The notes: a model not told the origin generated them from the letters alone. Positions 17,908 to 27,169 are shown, counted from the stretch's first letter. The stretch: DNA of 64,000 bases from Barthelona sp. PCE (GCA_040285745.1 JAUFOR010000004.1:124001-188000), one strand, 5' to 3'. Numbers and translations are program-made.

Positions 17908-19816
17908 GATTTTGCGATTGAAAATGTTTAACCAACTCATTCAGTGCATTTCTCACATTCAGCACTGTCCAAAAAACTCGTCCGTTCTTCTCTTCATGGT
18001 ACTTACAAAGACGCTCATCCTTGCCCATACTGGTTGCCAATACACGCAGCTCAGCTGGTGCCGTTGGATCCTGAGCTTCCTTCATCAGCTCAGATGCTGT
18101 TTGCTTCTGTATATCTGAAATGACACATTCGTAGCACTCTACAAGTAGCTCAACGGTACAGTACACTACCGTCATACGATGTTCACGTGGAATTAGATTA
18201 ACTTCCTTGAGAGATATTGCTTCGGACTGTACTTGGGCGCAGAAGCGATCCAGTGCTCGAGCTTCATCACTTATACTCGGACGATCACACTTCTCCTCTC
18301 CAGACAACGTTACGTAAATAGCGAGAAGTGATCTGGATAAAATCTTCTCAGTAAGTAATGATGCAAACGTTGTGCAAAGATGGTCAACAAAACTTTGAAA
18401 ACCTCCCCAAAAGCCATCTAATCCTTCATCGGGCGTGTGCTCGGCAACAACGTCCGCAAACCTAAGACTGTAAGCGATAGAAATGAGCGTCTTCTCAATC
18501 AATATGGAGCTCATCATTGCTTCAACGTTATCCATCAAAATATCTTCAAAAGCGTTAAACTGAACCTTGTGCTCATCACCCGTCAACCATTCGCCCGTGT
18601 ATATGCGTACCATCCTCTTGTATTGATCCAAAAACAGAACTGATCTTTCCGAAAAAATTGTCGCAACTGTGATTGGCTCTGTTTCAATACATGCATTTGT
18701 AAACACACGAAAGCGGTGTTCAAAGAGCTGCATCGTGCCATTTAGTTCTTGCAACACCAGATTGAAAAACTCTGGAGAGATTTCTCGAAAAGTTGCAGTA
18801 TAGAACAAACAAAAATTGATGCAGTTGAGAACACTTACCATGTCAGTGCTATCCTCTGCAATGTATCTTGCGAATATTGCGCTTATCAATTTAAACCTTT
18901 CAACAAGGTGCTGTACAAAGAAATCAAAGATTCTCTTGATATACTTGTTGATGTCACGATATTTAATAAAACGATGCAACGTTTCATGGGCGCTTTCTGC
19001 ATCAAGGTTCTCAAAAAGTCGTCGTATTTGAATGTAAAGCGTGTGCATCATCATAAAAAATTCATCAGGAGTGCTAACTTCAAAATATTCCCCAAAAAGA
19101 TTTGTAAAAATACATGAAAGTAGCTGCTCACTGTAAAACTCTCCGTCCATTAGGATGAAAAACTCCAACAACAAAAGATCACTGTCAATTGTCGTCCTCA
19201 ATAATATATCCACAATTGACTTTTCAAGAAATCGTTGGGTTGCATGCCTAAGGATTGTATCTAAACATTGTTTTCTCAGTTGGGCGAGCTCATCGAGTGT
19301 TTCAAATATAATACTGCTGAATAACTCAATGTTTGTCATCTGTTGTGCATTTGCAATAATTGTTTGCAAACGTTCGAACTCTGTTATGTATCTTAGATCG
19401 ACTGATTGACCTATCAATATCTCGACTGACTCGGGTTTGATTGTTATTGAACGTATTTTCTCGTTCAAACTGTTGAGCTCAGATTCACTTGTTGAAATAT
19501 CTTTTGTAAGCTTTTTCCATGAATCACGCAATGATGATAGCTTTTGTGGAAGCAAAATCAGCTTTCCGTGGATTCTTTGACATTCGTCTAATGTATCTTG
19601 AATGTGTTTGCGCAACAGGCTAAACTCCATGAAAGTATTTCGCAACTGGGTATTGATTTTAACAGCATTCTTCACGATAACTCCCCTTACCCGATTCCTG
19701 ACATCCCTTCTTGACATCTTTTTGACCCCATCGATATTCTGAAGCAAATTAAAGGTGTTGACAACATTATCATCAATGCTGAGCTGTAAAAGCTTTTCTG
19801 CCCTCTTGCCATTCAT
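17903..19816 (-). CDS. COG6: COG6-like conserved oligomeric Golgi complex subunit
   Basis: From the ATG at 19816 the product is 637 aa, close to the usual COG6 length of about 650. The N-terminal part has SRRDVRNRVRGVIVKNAVKI followed by a long heptad-rich helix (roughly 50-130), resembling the COG6 segment that begins TRRNLRSDIERRSLAINEEF and continues into a coiled coil. The remainder is all-helical, as in CATCHR tethering subunits. COG tethers retrograde vesicles at the Golgi. An upstream ATG at 20041 would add 75 residues that overlap the divergent membrane-protein gene and look like translated leader, so it was not used. Another CATCHR-family subunit (exocyst, GARP, other COG) is the main alternative. 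Confidence 0.55.
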   Translation of the reverse strand: MNGKRAEKLLQLSIDDNVVNTFNLLQNIDGVKKMSRRDVRNRVRGVIVKNAVKINTQLRNTFMEFSLLRKHIQDTLDECQRIHGKLILLPQKLSSLRDSWKKLTKDISTSESELNSLNEKIRSITIKPESVEILIGQSVDLRYITEFERLQTIIANAQQMTNIELFSSIIFETLDELAQLRKQCLDTILRHATQRFLEKSIVDILLRTTIDSDLLLLEFFILMDGEFYSEQLLSCIFTNLFGEYFEVSTPDEFFMMMHTLYIQIRRLFENLDAESAHETLHRFIKYRDINKYIKRIFDFFVQHLVERFKLISAIFARYIAEDSTDMVSVLNCINFCLFYTATFREISPEFFNLVLQELNGTMQLFEHRFRVFTNACIETEPITVATIFSERSVLFLDQYKRMVRIYTGEWLTGDEHKVQFNAFEDILMDNVEAMMSSILIEKTLISIAYSLRFADVVAEHTPDEGLDGFWGGFQSFVDHLCTTFASLLTEKILSRSLLAIYVTLSGEEKCDRPSISDEARALDRFCAQVQSEAISLKEVNLIPREHRMTVVYCTVELLVECYECVISDIQKQTASELMKEAQDPTAPAELRVLATSMGKDERLCKYHEEKNGRVFWTVLNVRNALNELVKHFQSQNQ

Positions 19817-19931
19817 TTTGCACCGATTTGAAAGATTAAACTTTGTGAAAAGGATGTGAAAAGGATGAAAAATAGTGTTATACCTTTTATCATCTTTTTT
19901 ATAAAGGGGACTATATGTTAAAAGCTGGTAA
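19817..19931. other. 115-bp divergent promoter region
   Basis: Only 115 bp separate the ATGs of the COG6-like gene (minus) and the multi-spanning membrane protein (plus). The region includes near-direct copies of the phrase AAAGGATGAAAA. Both promoters, or one bidirectional promoter, must fit here or extend into coding sequence. Confidence 0.45.
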
Positions 19932-22121
19932 ATGAGAAATTCACCGTTCAAATGTTGTTTACTGAGAAATTCAACGATAATCCTAATATATCTCGTTTGT
20001 GTAGGTGCATTTAATGTAGTACGTACAGATGTTGGAGGCATGTTTTATTCAGATCAGTCAGCTTCAAATTTTCCAATATTTGTATATTTTGGTGTCGATA
20101 TGTTGAATCATCACAATACTACATTGAGTTTGATTGGAAATGTTCAAGATATTCATTTAAAAACGATAGAATCAGCTGAAGAAAGTGCAGTTGCCGTGTT
20201 ATTTTTTGCAGAATCATTTCATGAAAGTACGAAAAAAGTAGTTATACAAGCTGTTACTTACAATGGATCAGGTTGCAGTACAGGAAGCTCAGATTGCGAT
20301 TTCAGCATGATTGTCAGCGACTCAATAACCATTATGTCACAGATGAAAGCAATCTGGCTGTGTATTTTTCCAACAGCCTTTGTGTTTGGTGTTTTTGCAA
20401 TGATTTATTACTTTCATTTAAGATGGGACGAGAGCACACTATCTTTTCGGATAATTAGCAATGTGTTTATGTTCTTAAAGAGATTTTCCTATTATTTTTC
20501 ATTCTTTTTAATTGATTTGGCTCATATGATCGTTATGATAGGAACTATTCTTCAGTTTTTTGGAGTCCAATTGAACAGTTTCGGTAAACTGTTTGGATAT
20601 TGTTACAGTCGAATATTCATATTTGTGCCGCATATTTGCAAGAATGCTTATGGATTTTTCTTAAGTTATTTTATAGACGGCCTTACACAGGTGTTTGTAG
20701 TATCACAGATTTTTATGCAGAACATAGTTCTTGAATATTCCAAATTCACGGGAATCTTGGCGTTTTGGTGCTTCTTAATTGTTTGTTTGCGTTTTCTACC
20801 TAATATAATTATGTATGGTACGTTTCGGACACGATCTAAACTGAAGCGCTTTATTCTTCATTTATTTTTGCGTTCAGCCGCGTGTTGTATGTACGGTCTG
20901 TTTCAGGGAACATTGATTTCCATAGAAGAAAAGGAAATACCATTCATGAGCACGCACTTACTATTTGTGTGTATTATTAGTCTTGTTTTATCCTTCAACT
21001 CTGTTATTAAGATGTTGTTTGATCACAATAATATACCATCCAATGCAAAGGATCGATCCTTAATGATCCAATTTGTTGCTAACAGTACAGTGGAAGATTC
21101 GGCGATGAATGAGGTGTTGGGTGATTCAAACATTAAAAAATATAAAGATATAGTTAGTATATCAGCGAATATGCAGGACATAACCGATGCAAGATTTTAT
21201 AATATATTATTGCGAGGTCGCGTCATTTCAGTCAAATATTTCAGTGCTTTTTTCTGGCGCATCATTAAGATATGTCTAGGTTTATTCAATCATATCGAGG
21301 ATTCATTCTATGAGTATGTGCTTCTGTTGAGATACCGTAAAAACAGAATACCTATTGATGAGGGGGTCATCAAACATTTCGTCTTTACCTATGGACAATT
21401 CCTCAGTTCATTCTTCCTTTTTGTCCCTCTGTTACCACTGGGTATGATAAATGTGTTTTCAACACGAATGGCTGGAACGTTCTTTACTCTAAAGTTTCGT
21501 TTCGTCGAGGTTATTCCCTTTAGATTGTACAAGAACTTGAAGCCACAATTTTCTTTTGCATTGTTTGTTCTCTTCCAGTTTATTTTGGATATCTTTATCA
21601 TCATTATTACGCTCAGATCACCTTTTAATGACAGATTTCTAATTCTTATATATTTCCAGTTCTTTGTTTTCATATGTGTTGAATTTGGAAGAGGGATTTT
21701 TGAAAGACAGTTGATAACTGATCACCCAGACAAGGGAACAGCAGATCTCACGGTCGATCAATCAAATGGAGGATTCACAGTTGATTATAACAGCAACACT
21801 GACTCCGACCCAAATAGCATATCATCGCAACGTTCAAACTTTGATGTATTACATTCAGTATCATACACACCAACCATAGACTCTGCCATTGAAATCACAG
21901 AAGGGTTCAGTGCAGGTATGTCAAGTGATGATGGGGAGTTTAGCTTTGATGTTGTTGAATTTGATTCACCTGAACTGTACAGCAATAATCGTACTAAATC
22001 ATTAATGAGGAATATGGAAGAATTGAATAATTACTATGAATTCAGTGGTGGGTTTTCAACTGAAGATCTTGATGTAGAGAATATACCAATGGCTATTCAA
22101 TCTCCAGGTTCACCTCTTTAA
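19932..22121 (+). CDS. Multi-spanning membrane protein, unknown family (729 aa)
   Basis: The protein has a hydrophobic N-terminal segment (about 13-27, STIILIYLVCVGAF) that may be a signal peptide, and an extracytoplasmic domain of about 100 residues with paired cysteines (SGCSTGSSDC). Roughly ten hydrophobic spans follow between 139 and 590, then a Ser/Asp-rich acidic cytoplasmic tail of about 130 residues. The layout of signal, luminal beta-like domain and helix bundle recalls GOST/Wntless-type or TMEM-type receptors, but I see no diagnostic motif and do not assign a family. It is very AT-rich, like the unknown 659-aa gene. It is divergent from COG6 and followed by the Rab2 gene. Confidence 0.8.
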   Translation: MRNSPFKCCLLRNSTIILIYLVCVGAFNVVRTDVGGMFYSDQSASNFPIFVYFGVDMLNHHNTTLSLIGNVQDIHLKTIESAEESAVAVLFFAESFHESTKKVVIQAVTYNGSGCSTGSSDCDFSMIVSDSITIMSQMKAIWLCIFPTAFVFGVFAMIYYFHLRWDESTLSFRIISNVFMFLKRFSYYFSFFLIDLAHMIVMIGTILQFFGVQLNSFGKLFGYCYSRIFIFVPHICKNAYGFFLSYFIDGLTQVFVVSQIFMQNIVLEYSKFTGILAFWCFLIVCLRFLPNIIMYGTFRTRSKLKRFILHLFLRSAACCMYGLFQGTLISIEEKEIPFMSTHLLFVCIISLVLSFNSVIKMLFDHNNIPSNAKDRSLMIQFVANSTVEDSAMNEVLGDSNIKKYKDIVSISANMQDITDARFYNILLRGRVISVKYFSAFFWRIIKICLGLFNHIEDSFYEYVLLLRYRKNRIPIDEGVIKHFVFTYGQFLSSFFLFVPLLPLGMINVFSTRMAGTFFTLKFRFVEVIPFRLYKNLKPQFSFALFVLFQFILDIFIIIITLRSPFNDRFLILIYFQFFVFICVEFGRGIFERQLITDHPDKGTADLTVDQSNGGFTVDYNSNTDSDPNSISSQRSNFDVLHSVSYTPTIDSAIEITEGFSAGMSSDDGEFSFDVVEFDSPELYSNNRTKSLMRNMEELNNYYEFSGGFSTEDLDVENIPMAIQSPGSPL

Positions 22122-22388
22122 TTTTCTTTACAAATATATTATTATATCAACCTGTACAATAAACAAAGTATTGCTTTTTTTCAACTCTAAAAAGTGTAGC
22201 AATGATCTGAGAAGTAAAAGGGAAACTTTTTGAAGCAGGGTACTTTTATTGAGATGTGGATGCTTAACTGTACCTCAATAAGCCGATTTGAATCAATAGA
22301 AGCACCAAAACAAATGTCCATTTTGTATTATTCAATTCGTCCCTTTCAAACACTTTTTTGAGTTAAATTTTATACTAGGGCCTTTAAA
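22122..22388. other. Spacer upstream of Rab2
   Basis: 267 bp of AT-rich DNA without a supported gene. It contains the phrase AAAAAGTGTAGC, similar to the stretch following the stop of the Ser/Pro-rich gene (TAGTGTAGCG), possibly a shared 3'-end element. Confidence 0.35.
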
Positions 22389-23225
22389 ATGTCATATTGG
22401 ATGACTTTTCGGTACATAATCCTTGGTGATTCAAGTATGTTTAGTTTAAAAATTTTTCTTTCTTTTTTTTTGTGATATGTGACGAAGTATAAGATATTCT
22501 CTGCCAATATGTGAGTTTTTCAGGCAAGAACAGGTTTATTTACCGATAATTGCAATTTTTATTCGTCATTCAATATCAACTTGGAGTGAAATAATTTTCG
22601 TTGTACAAGTGCAAACTAACTTTTAGCAGTAGGTAAATCATGTCTGATGCATCGATTTACTGATCGGCGTTATCGTGAGAACGCTCCACCAGCCACAGTT
22701 GGTGTTGACTTTGGAAGTCGGTTTTTGCAGCTGGAAGATCATGTAATTAAATTATTACTGTGGGATTCTGCAGGTCAAGAGTGTTTCAGATCAATTGCAA
22801 AGTCATATGTAAGGAATACAATTGGTATCTTACTGGCTTATGATATTTCCAGTCGCGAATCATTCAACAGTGTTGCTGGTTGGTTAGAAGATATACATAT
22901 GAACGCAGATCCCGACGCCATAATAATGTTGGTTGGTAACAAGAGTGATTTGGAGGATGAGCGTGAAGTATCATATGAAGAAGGTGAGAAGTTTGCAAAG
23001 GATAATGATTTGCATTTTTTTATTGAAACATCCGCTAAAACTGCAGATAATGTTGACGAGGCTTTCGAAAAGACAGCTTCTCTAATCTATCGACTGATTT
23101 TAGAAGAACGAATCGAGCCATCAGATAGCAATGGCTTGAAACCAGGTCCGTTGTATGGAGGAGTAGAAGAAGAAGTCATAGTCGAGGACACAAACGAGGA
23201 AGTCGGCGGTACGTGTACGTGTTAG
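22389..23225 (+). CDS. RAB2: Rab2-type small GTPase (one intron)
   Basis: Joined exons 22389-22434 and 22627-23225 encode 214 aa. Exon 1 gives MSYWMTFRYIILGDS and exon 2 continues TVGKSCLMHRFTDRRYRE, restoring a perfect P-loop GDSTVGKS (14-21); without the splice the GTPase would lack its P-loop. Later motifs are TVGVDFGSR (switch I, the Rab2-like FGxR), WDSAGQE (switch II), GNKSDLE, ETSAK and NGLKPGP near the C-terminus, matching NGIKIGP of Rab2. The end CTC is a CxC double geranylgeranylation signal. Rab2 acts in ER-Golgi and Golgi-endolysosomal transport with tethering factors, fitting the nearby COG6-like gene. This is the only gene in the window where splicing is required. Confidence 0.92.
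22435..22626 (+). other. Spliceosomal intron of Rab2 (192 bp)
   Basis: The intron begins GTATGT and ends ACTAACTTTTAG. Splicing at these sites joins the split codon A|CA and rebuilds GDSTVGKS. Stops occur inside the intron in frame, so it cannot be coding. An alternative 3' AG three bases downstream (22627-22629) would give GDS-I-GKS, one residue short, so the upstream AG is preferred. Confidence 0.9.
22615..22620 (+). promoter_or_regulatory. Intron branch site ACTAAC fused to the 3' splice site
   Basis: ACTAAC lies only 6 bases before the end of the intron. A branch motif this close to AG, forming one extended 3' element, is known from Giardia and Trichomonas introns. Confidence 0.8.
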
Positions 23226-23236
23226 TTAGAAATCAA

Positions 23237-23242
23237 AGTAAA
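23237..23242 (+). promoter_or_regulatory. Candidate polyadenylation hexamer AGTAAA after Rab2
   Basis: AGTAAA lies 12 bp after the Rab2 stop, similar in position to the hexamer after acetyl-CoA synthetase. Confidence 0.35.
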
Positions 23243-23321
23243 AAACAAATCATTTTTTGAGCAGTAATAGCAGATGAATTACTCATCCAATATTGGGCAG
23301 TTTCTGTCCTTCATTGTGTGC

Positions 23322-23335
23322 AAAAAAAAAAAAAA
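23322..23335 (+). repeat. A14 homopolymer
   Basis: A run of 14 A residues lies in the 217-bp spacer between Rab2 and the Ser/Pro-rich gene. It could be a slippage-prone tract or promoter element; its length is also error-prone in some sequencing methods. Confidence 0.6.
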
Positions 23336-23442
23336 TGTGGTACAGTCAATGTCCTACATCATCTACACACTAGCGAGAAAGAGTTAAAAATCTTCAACTG
23401 GTTGTGATAATGTTATTATATTTATTTTCTTATACATGATAA

Positions 23443-23862
23443 ATGACAGATTTAAAACGCATATTATTCGCTCCTGATTCGCCACCACCACTTAAAATAG
23501 AAGAAAAACCTTTTAAAGTTGAAAGTCCCAATGAATTGGTCCAAACCAAGCCTTCATCCAAATTTGTTAGTCCTGTTACATTCAATCCAGCGTTGTTCAA
23601 GCCAACTAATCTGACAAATTCGAATCTTTCTTCTTCAGGGAGAAAATCTGTTTTCTGTGCTAGTCCTCAAAAATCTTTTACTCCAGTGAAATTACCCCCT
23701 TCGCCTTTCGTAACCAGATCATCTTCATCTCCGAAATTAGTTTCTACACGTTCACGTAGTCATAGTAATTCTAGAACAACACCTAAACGGCTATGGGCAG
23801 GTTCAATCACTGATTCGATGAATATTCCTGGTGATTTAAACACTAAGCTATCCCGAAAATAG
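23443..23862 (+). CDS. Small Ser/Pro-rich, probably disordered protein (139 aa)
   Basis: An ATG-started frame of 139 codons, with Ser, Pro, Lys and Thr prevailing throughout and no hydrophobic core. It has many Ser-Pro and Thr-Pro sites, some followed by a basic residue in the CDK pattern (SPQK, TPKR), and a short Ser/Arg-rich stretch (TRSRSHSNSRTTPKR). It may be a phosphorylated regulatory or cytoskeletal protein; function is unknown. Reality as a gene rests on the uninterrupted frame in AT-rich DNA and uniform composition. No splice signals were seen around it. Confidence 0.55.
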   Translation: MTDLKRILFAPDSPPPLKIEEKPFKVESPNELVQTKPSSKFVSPVTFNPALFKPTNLTNSNLSSSGRKSVFCASPQKSFTPVKLPPSPFVTRSSSSPKLVSTRSRSHSNSRTTPKRLWAGSITDSMNIPGDLNTKLSRK

Positions 23863-24219
23863 TGTAGCGTCTTTGCAGTTATTTATTTTTTATTTTTGCA
23901 TAACAACAATTGCAGTTATATCTTCGCATGTCTTTGAAGAGATCAAACTTTTAAATCTCTGTCATGGTTTTCATAAACACATGAAGATCTATCATCACGT
24001 GTTTTTCATTATTTTCTGCCACAATTTGCTGACAGCGTCATGAAAACCAGCTCTCTTGTCGATGAACTGTGTATGAAGCGAGCTTTTTTCTTGCAAAACG
24101 TACGTATAGAATAAAATGTGCACTACCTATGATTTTTTACGACAGTTTATGGTTTAATCAGATAGATTTTACATATGCTCATAATTAATCGTATTGGATT
24201 TACATGAAAGTATTTCAGA
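23863..24219. other. Intergenic region with a nested inverted repeat
   Basis: This 357-bp region has no supported ORF. It contains the stem-loop described separately and is otherwise AT-rich. It must hold the promoter of the ELAPOR-like gene. Confidence 0.45.
23965..24049. repeat. Nested inverted repeat, possible structured RNA
   Basis: TGGTTTTCAT (23965-23974) is perfectly complementary to ATGAAAACCA (24040-24049). Immediately inside the left arm, AAACAC-ATGA can pair with TCAT and GTGTTT (23975 to 24004), separated by a 3-base bulge. The two stems could form one long branched hairpin in RNA or a cruciform in DNA. No known RNA family is recognised. Confidence 0.4.
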
Positions 24220-27162
24220 ATGTTGTTTTTTGTTTTACTTTCATTTTCATCCTTTCACATGAATTATTTCTTATTGTTGTGTCTGGTGAGCATCTTCAGC
24301 ATCGTTGCTACTCGAGATTGCCAGATATACGATTACAAAGCACAGTTTTCTGATTGTTCCGTGAATAGTCGTTACGGTGTTTATCATTGGATTGAACCGA
24401 AGGAATGCACCGCAGGAGTTACGCTCCCCGAGTCATTCAGCTCCAGCACTTGTACTTGTACAATTCACGATTATGAATGGGAATATGGAGTTTGTGACTC
24501 AGCTACCCACACCACGACTCTCAAAATCGGTGCCAAGAAAACAGACTGTACGGGAGACAAACCAAGCGATATCACTAACGTTCCCTGTCCTTGTACAAGG
24601 GATGATATTCAGTTCACCGTATCTGAGTGTAATCCCTCCACTCACAAGCAGATGATTGTGTTTTACTTTGACCCCACGGTCCAGTGTAAGCATGACGCGA
24701 GCGTTCTTCCCGATCCCATTGAGATGGACTGTGACTTTACATGTGCAAATGGTACCCGTCTTGATGTAACTGGCGAAGGTGTTGTCTGCACAGAGTGCGA
24801 GTCAGGAACTTTCTCTCTAGGCGGAGGAGTTGTCATTGACGACTTCCCAGACACTCTTTCTCTCGCCAATCTTGGTTTCCAGACAAAGTGCATTGGTGAC
24901 AACTGTGGTGATGTTGACCGTTGGGCTATTGCTGATGGACATATTTACTCAGGTAATAATACAGCTGCAAACGTTGATAATGAACTAATTTATACTGTTA
25001 CGCTCCGCAGACCAGGTTTTGTTCGATTCGAGTTCACAGTTGAGGGTGAAGAAGACTTTGATGGCCTTTACTTCGAGGTAGATGGTGTTTCTGTAATGGC
25101 ACTCACTTCAGTCGTTTATGTCCGCAAGACAGTTGAGTTTGAGTTATCAGAAGGTCCTCACACACTCAAGTGGGTCTACCACAACGACGCTTCAATGTCT
25201 GTTGGAGCTAACTCGGCAGAGATTTACGCTATTTATATCACCGGTACTTCTCTTGCCTCTTACCAATGTCATGCATGTCCCGTTGGTACATATTCCAGTA
25301 AGGGGTCGAACAAATGCACCAAGTGTCCCTTAAACGAGTATGCCGATGTTGAGGGCACCAAGACTTGTAAGAAATGTGCCGATGACGAATATTCTCTCCC
25401 TGGTAGTGAAACCTGTACCACTAGAGCTGCTTGTGTTGCATCAGATTACGAAGTATTTTACACATCGTGCCAGGATAGCAAGCGAACCAAGTACTATAAG
25501 TGGCTTTCTCCCCATATTTGCAACAACGTGACTGGTGTTAACCTTCCTGTTGATGAGCCAGATCAGGAATGTCTCCCTTGCAATCCTGGATACTACTGGA
25601 AGGCTGGTGAGTGTAAGAAGTGCGCAACTGGTACCGTTTCTACAGGTGGTCGTCAGACAGCATGTTCTGATTGTTCTGCCGGAACATTTGGGCAACGAAG
25701 TACCAATTTCACGTTCTGGGAGGAATTTCCGGAAGGAGCGTACACACACTGCTACCCTAACAACTTATGTGGTTCACAAGGGTTCCGCTTGCGTAACACT
25801 TTTGTTGATTCTGGCACCAACCACATGGAGGGTGCCCGTTCGTACATCATGTACTCAACTACAATTGAGACAGCAGGAAAACTCAGTTTCAACTACTACT
25901 TTGATTGTCGTGACTCCCGTGATGGTCATGATTGCGCTCGTGCATCTGCTCTAAGAGTTTATGCTGGTAACGGTCGCTCACGTATGCTTCCAAGCCGTTG
26001 GTATGCTATCAACACTTGGATGCATTTCGAGATTGACCTCCCAGAGGGTCTCTCCTTTGTTTATTTTGTTTGGGAGAAGGGCGTGAAGAGTGAGAACGAA
26101 CTGACCGACTCTGTGAGAATTGCAAACGTTGTTATTCAAGGCGACGAACGTGGTGGCGGTGTCGAATGCAAGGCTTGTGCGGGTGGTTCCATTTCTGGTA
26201 ATAAGGCATCCGTGTGTGACCTCTGTCCCGCTGGAAAGCACTCATCTGAAGATAAGAAACAGTGCATACCATGCACCAAAAACAAATACGCCGATACTGA
26301 AGGCCTAGCCGAATGCATGGAATGTGGTACTGGCACTGTCGCCCCTGTTGCTGGTTCAGACCACTGCACTCCAGAGTGTGAGTTGTCGCTCACAAAGGGA
26401 GGAAAGACTTATGACTATTCATTCCGGGCCATCGATGATCAATTTGGCCCGGTTATCGATCAAGGAGAAATGTATTATGTTTCACTTTGTGACCGCAACA
26501 CATCTCACTTTAACAATAACACCTGTGTCCGTAACGGCGTTGCTCTCCAAACATACGCTTGTATGGTCTCTTCCTATGCCGATACCGTATATGATCTCGG
26601 ACATGAGGAGAATTTCCGCTTCTTGGATGACACCGACCCAACAAAAGGTCTCAAGGTCTCATTCTCACGCGGTGATGCTGGTTGTTATCGTGGTGGATAT
26701 CGTCGTGAAATGCATATAGACATGATTTGTGATCTGGATGCCGGATACGGTGCTCCATCGTTTAACATTAGTGAATCAGTTGAATATGCACCTTGCAAGT
26801 ATCAACTTGAATGGAAGACAGCGTATGCCTGTCCTTTATGTACTGATGATATGCTTACTAAGGTTATTGGTGAGTGTATTCACGGTAAGCGTTCTGTCTC
26901 ATGGCGTCCTAAGGGCAAGTGTCACTCTGAATCCCCAGTTTATTTCGAGAATTGCTCAGGTGTATCCATCTCAATCTGGACGATCATCTTTGTTGTTATG
27001 ATTGTTTTTATTCTCGGAGGACTGATTGCCTTTTATATCTATCGTAATCGTTCGATTACTGCTCAATACAAGGCTTTACGTTTGCAATCTGAGGGTAACT
27101 CAATGGGTATGTTCAATGCTACACTTATTGATGACGACTCTGTTTCAGCGCCACAATTATAA
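24220..27162 (+). CDS. ELAPOR/EIG121-like transmembrane receptor (Cys-rich plus MRH domain)
   Basis: The 980-aa type I membrane protein has a hydrophobic N-terminus (1-31; Met14 is an alternative start giving a cleaner signal peptide). Modules of the form DY-x-C-x-R-x-Y-x-W-x-P-x-C appear near 36-80, 410-455 and 873-910. Growth-factor-receptor-like Cys-rich repeats follow (KCTKCPLNEYADVEGTKTC, CTKNKYADTEGLAEC). There are two lectin-like beta segments, and a mannose-6-phosphate-receptor-homology segment beginning CELSLTKGGKTYDYSFRA. TAYACPLCT lies next to the membrane, one helix spans about 918-941, and a 38-residue cytosolic tail follows. This order matches animal ELAPOR1/2, which act in trans-Golgi and endolysosomal sorting. 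The convergent glycerate kinase gene ends 7 bp away. Confidence 0.85.
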   Translation: MLFFVLLSFSSFHMNYFLLLCLVSIFSIVATRDCQIYDYKAQFSDCSVNSRYGVYHWIEPKECTAGVTLPESFSSSTCTCTIHDYEWEYGVCDSATHTTTLKIGAKKTDCTGDKPSDITNVPCPCTRDDIQFTVSECNPSTHKQMIVFYFDPTVQCKHDASVLPDPIEMDCDFTCANGTRLDVTGEGVVCTECESGTFSLGGGVVIDDFPDTLSLANLGFQTKCIGDNCGDVDRWAIADGHIYSGNNTAANVDNELIYTVTLRRPGFVRFEFTVEGEEDFDGLYFEVDGVSVMALTSVVYVRKTVEFELSEGPHTLKWVYHNDASMSVGANSAEIYAIYITGTSLASYQCHACPVGTYSSKGSNKCTKCPLNEYADVEGTKTCKKCADDEYSLPGSETCTTRAACVASDYEVFYTSCQDSKRTKYYKWLSPHICNNVTGVNLPVDEPDQECLPCNPGYYWKAGECKKCATGTVSTGGRQTACSDCSAGTFGQRSTNFTFWEEFPEGAYTHCYPNNLCGSQGFRLRNTFVDSGTNHMEGARSYIMYSTTIETAGKLSFNYYFDCRDSRDGHDCARASALRVYAGNGRSRMLPSRWYAINTWMHFEIDLPEGLSFVYFVWEKGVKSENELTDSVRIANVVIQGDERGGGVECKACAGGSISGNKASVCDLCPAGKHSSEDKKQCIPCTKNKYADTEGLAECMECGTGTVAPVAGSDHCTPECELSLTKGGKTYDYSFRAIDDQFGPVIDQGEMYYVSLCDRNTSHFNNNTCVRNGVALQTYACMVSSYADTVYDLGHEENFRFLDDTDPTKGLKVSFSRGDAGCYRGGYRREMHIDMICDLDAGYGAPSFNISESVEYAPCKYQLEWKTAYACPLCTDDMLTKVIGECIHGKRSVSWRPKGKCHSESPVYFENCSGVSISIWTIIFVVMIVFILGGLIAFYIYRNRSITAQYKALRLQSEGNSMGMFNATLIDDDSVSAPQL

Positions 27163-27169
27163 TATTTCG

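Noticed and set aside
19817-20041. COG6-like start at the upstream ATG 20041
   Set aside because: It would overlap the divergent membrane-protein gene by 110 bp and overshoot the family length; the extra residues have no COG6-like character.
22627-22629. Alternative Rab2 3' splice site using the next AG
   Set aside because: It would delete one residue of the P-loop (GDSIGKS in place of GDSTVGKS), and it is farther from the ACTAAC element.
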